Positions 61,890-64,000 of a stretch of 64,000 nt of DNA are shown here, piece by piece. Below the pieces are notes generated by a model. It searched no databases. It was not told the DNA's origin and saw only the letters and a program-made list of their open reading frames with translations. The position numbers were made by a program, and so were the translations under genes. The stretch covers positions 1,612,001-1,676,000 of the forward strand of contig CBDDLD010000004.1 of NCBI GenBank assembly GCA_965230605.1. The letters run 5' to 3'. The DNA comes from CBDDLD01 sp965230605 (lineage in GTDB: Bacteria > Bacteroidota > Bacteroidia > Flavobacteriales > Flavobacteriaceae). The first letter of the stretch is position 1. Each line of letters begins with the position of its first letter.

Positions 61890-64000
61890 ATGGAAAAACC
61901 TACTTATTCAAAAATCATAATTGTTGCAATGGCGATATGTTTTGGCGTGTTGTCGTATGCACAGAATTATGTTCCGTTCACACCGAGGTTCAATGAAGAT
62001 TTAAAGGGTGATATTGTATTAATTGGTAACAACATCCTAGGACCAAATAATGATCCGTTCAATGATGGAACAGTGTATAATCATAATGTTGATATGCGTT
62101 ATATCGATATCGATGGTGATCCTACGACCTTTAGTTCGTCTAGTGCCGACTTAGAGATTCCAAATCCAAACTGTTACAGAATTATTTATGCAGGGCTTTA
62201 CTGGGGAGCCGTAAACCCGGGTAGCGAACCAATAAATCAAGTAAGGTTTAGAGGACCTGTTGGTGGTTATAATGATATTACAGGTACTATAATTTTTGAT
62301 GCCAATGGCAATACAGTTGATGGTGGAGATAGTTTTTCATATGCTTGTTTTGCTGATGTTACAGATATTGTTACAAGTTTTGGATCTGGTGTAGATTTAG
62401 GAACATATACTGTTGCTAATGTCTCTTCTGGTGAAGGTGAAACAGCCACTTTTGATCCATATAACGGCACAGGACAATCTGCAGGTTGGTCACTTTTCAT
62501 AGTCTATGAAGATCCAACCCTTCCGGGTAAATCTATTACCAGTTTTGATGGTTTTAGTGCCATAAGTGTTCCCGGTAATAATCCGGCTTTAGATATTCCT
62601 GTTGATGGATTTAGAACTGTACCTGCACCAGCACCGGTAAGAGCAAACTTTGCTTTTGCAACACTTGAAGGTGACAGCCCAATTTTAGGTGATCGTTTAC
62701 GATTAAATGGGATTAGTTTATCTACAACGGATAGACCGGTAGGTAATTTCTTTAATAGCTCGGTAACACAACTTGATGCGACACCTGTTGATAACAGGGT
62801 CCCAAATAGCACAAATACACTTGGTTTCGATACAGGTACCATAGCCATTCCAAACCCTGGTAATGCTGTTATTGCCAATGATGCTACATCGGGCACCATA
62901 CGATTAGAAACAAGTGGAGATACCTACTTCCCTTACTTCTTTGCTTTTGCTGTTGAAATCATTGAACCCAACATTGTCCTTACCAAAACTGTAGAAGACG
63001 ATGCCGGAAATGATATAGGTGGCCAATTGGTAGACCTTGGGGCGTCACTAAATTATGTCATAGGCTTTCAAAACACAGGAAATGACAATGCCACTAATTT
63101 TCAAATTAGAGATATTCTCCCAATCAATATTATATATAACCATCCGGATGATCTTGTGTTACCACCTGGTGTAACTGTTGCTAGTTACAATCCGGTAACA
63201 CGAGAGTTGATTTTCGACATTGACAACTCTTTGGTTGAAGAGAACGATCCGGTTTATGAAATTCGGATTGAAGTACAAGTGGTAGACACCTGTGGTGATC
63301 TTGCAGATGCCTGTTCGAATATTATCAACAATCAAGCTTTTGCTACTTATAATGGATTCTATAACCCAACATTCCAAATTACTGATGACCCAAGTATTAA
63401 TAGTAATACGGGATGTTTATTAACGCCACAAGCGACAAACTTTTTAGCAGACTTGGATTGTGAGTTCGTTGAAGAGATTGTATTGTGTGGGGATAGTGTA
63501 GAATTAACAGCCGCTGATGGATACGACTCCTACACTTGGTCTACAAGCCCGACTGGAACACCTGTTATAGGAAATACACAAACGATTACCGTAACTAATA
63601 CAGGCACTTATTATTCATTCAACAATGCTATTGCACCATGTCAGTCTATAGAACAGCAATATGTTGTCGAACTTTTTGGAGGTACTATTGAGAATCCAGT
63701 AATACCATATGCAGATGAGGTGGTCACCTGTCCTAACGATGGTAAGTTATTGCCTAATATCTTTTTATGTGGAGCTAATGACACAAGATTCATTGAAACC
63801 AATATCACTGGTGTACAATCGATTATATGGGAACAATTGGATGAATCTAGTTGTCCGGCAGTTTCTGATCCAGATTGTGCGAACGAGGATGACACCTGTA
63901 CATGGAATCAAGTGGGTACAGGTCCAGATTTTCTAGTAAATACATCAGGTCAATTCCGATTAACAATAAACTATGAAGGAGGTTGTTTTGTACAGTTCTA
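61890..64000 (+). CDS. Very large secreted T9SS-type surface protein, 5' part
   Basis: An ATG at 61890 opens a frame that stays open to the window edge (703 codons). It follows the SprF-like stop by 62 bases. Signal peptide IIIVAMAICFGVLSYAQ. The first ~350 residues are beta-rich (YRIIYAGLYWGAVNPGS; QSAGWSLFIVYEDP; EGDSPILGDRLRLNG). A DUF11-like 'conserved repeat' follows (NIVLTKTVEDDAGNDIGGQL...DLGASLNYVIGFQNTGND). Later come SprB-like Ig/PKD-type segments (LTAADGYDSYTWSTSP). A C-terminal sorting domain is expected beyond the window. It is a probable gliding or adhesion protein served by the SprF-like partner. Confidence 0.85.
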   Translation, partial: MEKPTYSKIIIVAMAICFGVLSYAQNYVPFTPRFNEDLKGDIVLIGNNILGPNNDPFNDGTVYNHNVDMRYIDIDGDPTTFSSSSADLEIPNPNCYRIIYAGLYWGAVNPGSEPINQVRFRGPVGGYNDITGTIIFDANGNTVDGGDSFSYACFADVTDIVTSFGSGVDLGTYTVANVSSGEGETATFDPYNGTGQSAGWSLFIVYEDPTLPGKSITSFDGFSAISVPGNNPALDIPVDGFRTVPAPAPVRANFAFATLEGDSPILGDRLRLNGISLSTTDRPVGNFFNSSVTQLDATPVDNRVPNSTNTLGFDTGTIAIPNPGNAVIANDATSGTIRLETSGDTYFPYFFAFAVEIIEPNIVLTKTVEDDAGNDIGGQLVDLGASLNYVIGFQNTGNDNATNFQIRDILPINIIYNHPDDLVLPPGVTVASYNPVTRELIFDIDNSLVEENDPVYEIRIEVQVVDTCGDLADACSNIINNQAFATYNGFYNPTFQITDDPSINSNTGCLLTPQATNFLADLDCEFVEEIVLCGDSVELTAADGYDSYTWSTSPTGTPVIGNTQTITVTNTGTYYSFNNAIAPCQSIEQQYVVELFGGTIENPVIPYADEVVTCPNDGKLLPNIFLCGANDTRFIETNITGVQSIIWEQLDESSCPAVSDPDCANEDDTCTWNQVGTGPDFLVNTSGQFRLTINYEGGCFVQF

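Noticed and set aside
62267..62899. Two minus-strand ORFs (77 and 131 codons) inside the large secreted protein gene
   Set aside because: They lie entirely within the open plus-strand frame that starts at 61890, which has a signal peptide and domain-like composition.

Overview
The window looks like a chromosomal segment of a marine-type Flavobacteriaceae (Bacteroidota). The evidence is the AT-rich sequence, parts of a type IX secretion system (a PorP/SprF protein and a type B sorting domain), families typical of flavobacteria (QEGLA-motif protein, MuiA family, an alpha/beta-fused 2-oxo acid dehydrogenase E1, MutS2 without Smr, DUF6265, DUF5694, DUF6702), and several promoter candidates with the Bacteroidota -7 box TAnnTTTG. 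I saw no rRNA, tRNA, CRISPR array or insertion sequence.

Layout. 1-2.5 kb: end of a sulfurtransferase gene, then a TerB-like / N-formylglutamate amidohydrolase-like / QEGLA metallopeptidase operon, followed directly by a folded intergenic element. 2.8-8 kb: a MuiA-like protein with an inserted TonB-plug module, a DCC oxidoreductase and MutS2. 8-13 kb: ung, then a tight minus-strand operon (2OG-Fe oxygenase, SUI1 factor, DUF1835, nucleoside phosphorylase, NMT1-like binding protein). 13-27.6 kb: housekeeping and secreted proteins, including the E1 fusion, ExbD, a DEAH helicase, a LytS/LytTR two-component pair, a pseudouridine synthase, DUF1853, an AhpD-like protein and DUF3179, plus a candidate minus-strand small RNA near 25.4 kb.

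27.9-38 kb is an accessory, defence-like island. It holds (i) a three-gene operon of a membrane-spanning amidohydrolase-fold protein, an HNH-AAA ATPase and a second HNH nuclease, which resembles Septu/PtuAB with an extra TIM-barrel hydrolase; (ii) a thymidylate-synthase-like protein paired with an alpha-glutamyl/putrescinyl-thymine pyrophosphorylase clade 3-like protein, a predicted nucleotide/DNA-base modification pair; and (iii) a HigA-like HTH fused to an ImmA/IrrE protease next to a small ORF. Multi-stem inverted repeats lie near both ends of the (ii)-(iii) segment.

38-57 kb: secreted and envelope functions, including DinB-like and lipocalin-like proteins, an S9 peptidase, two giant sortilin/BNR-repeat paralogues, gamma-glutamyltransferase, a small metal operon (HMA lipoprotein, DUF6702, HupE/UreJ) behind a palindrome overlapping its -7 box, and NhaA with a DsbA-like N-terminal domain. 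56.5-64 kb: surface and type IX proteins, including a beta-helix protein with an acidic tail, a type B sorted protein, a PorP/SprF-coiled-coil-SPOR-like fusion, and the start of a very large secreted protein that runs off the window.

The best candidates for undescribed biology are the amidohydrolase/HNH-ATPase/HNH operon and the TS-like/pyrophosphorylase pair, in which the TS-like protein has Asp at the position that separates dCMP from dUMP enzymes. Function calls come from reading translated sequence and remembered family motifs; no database search was run.
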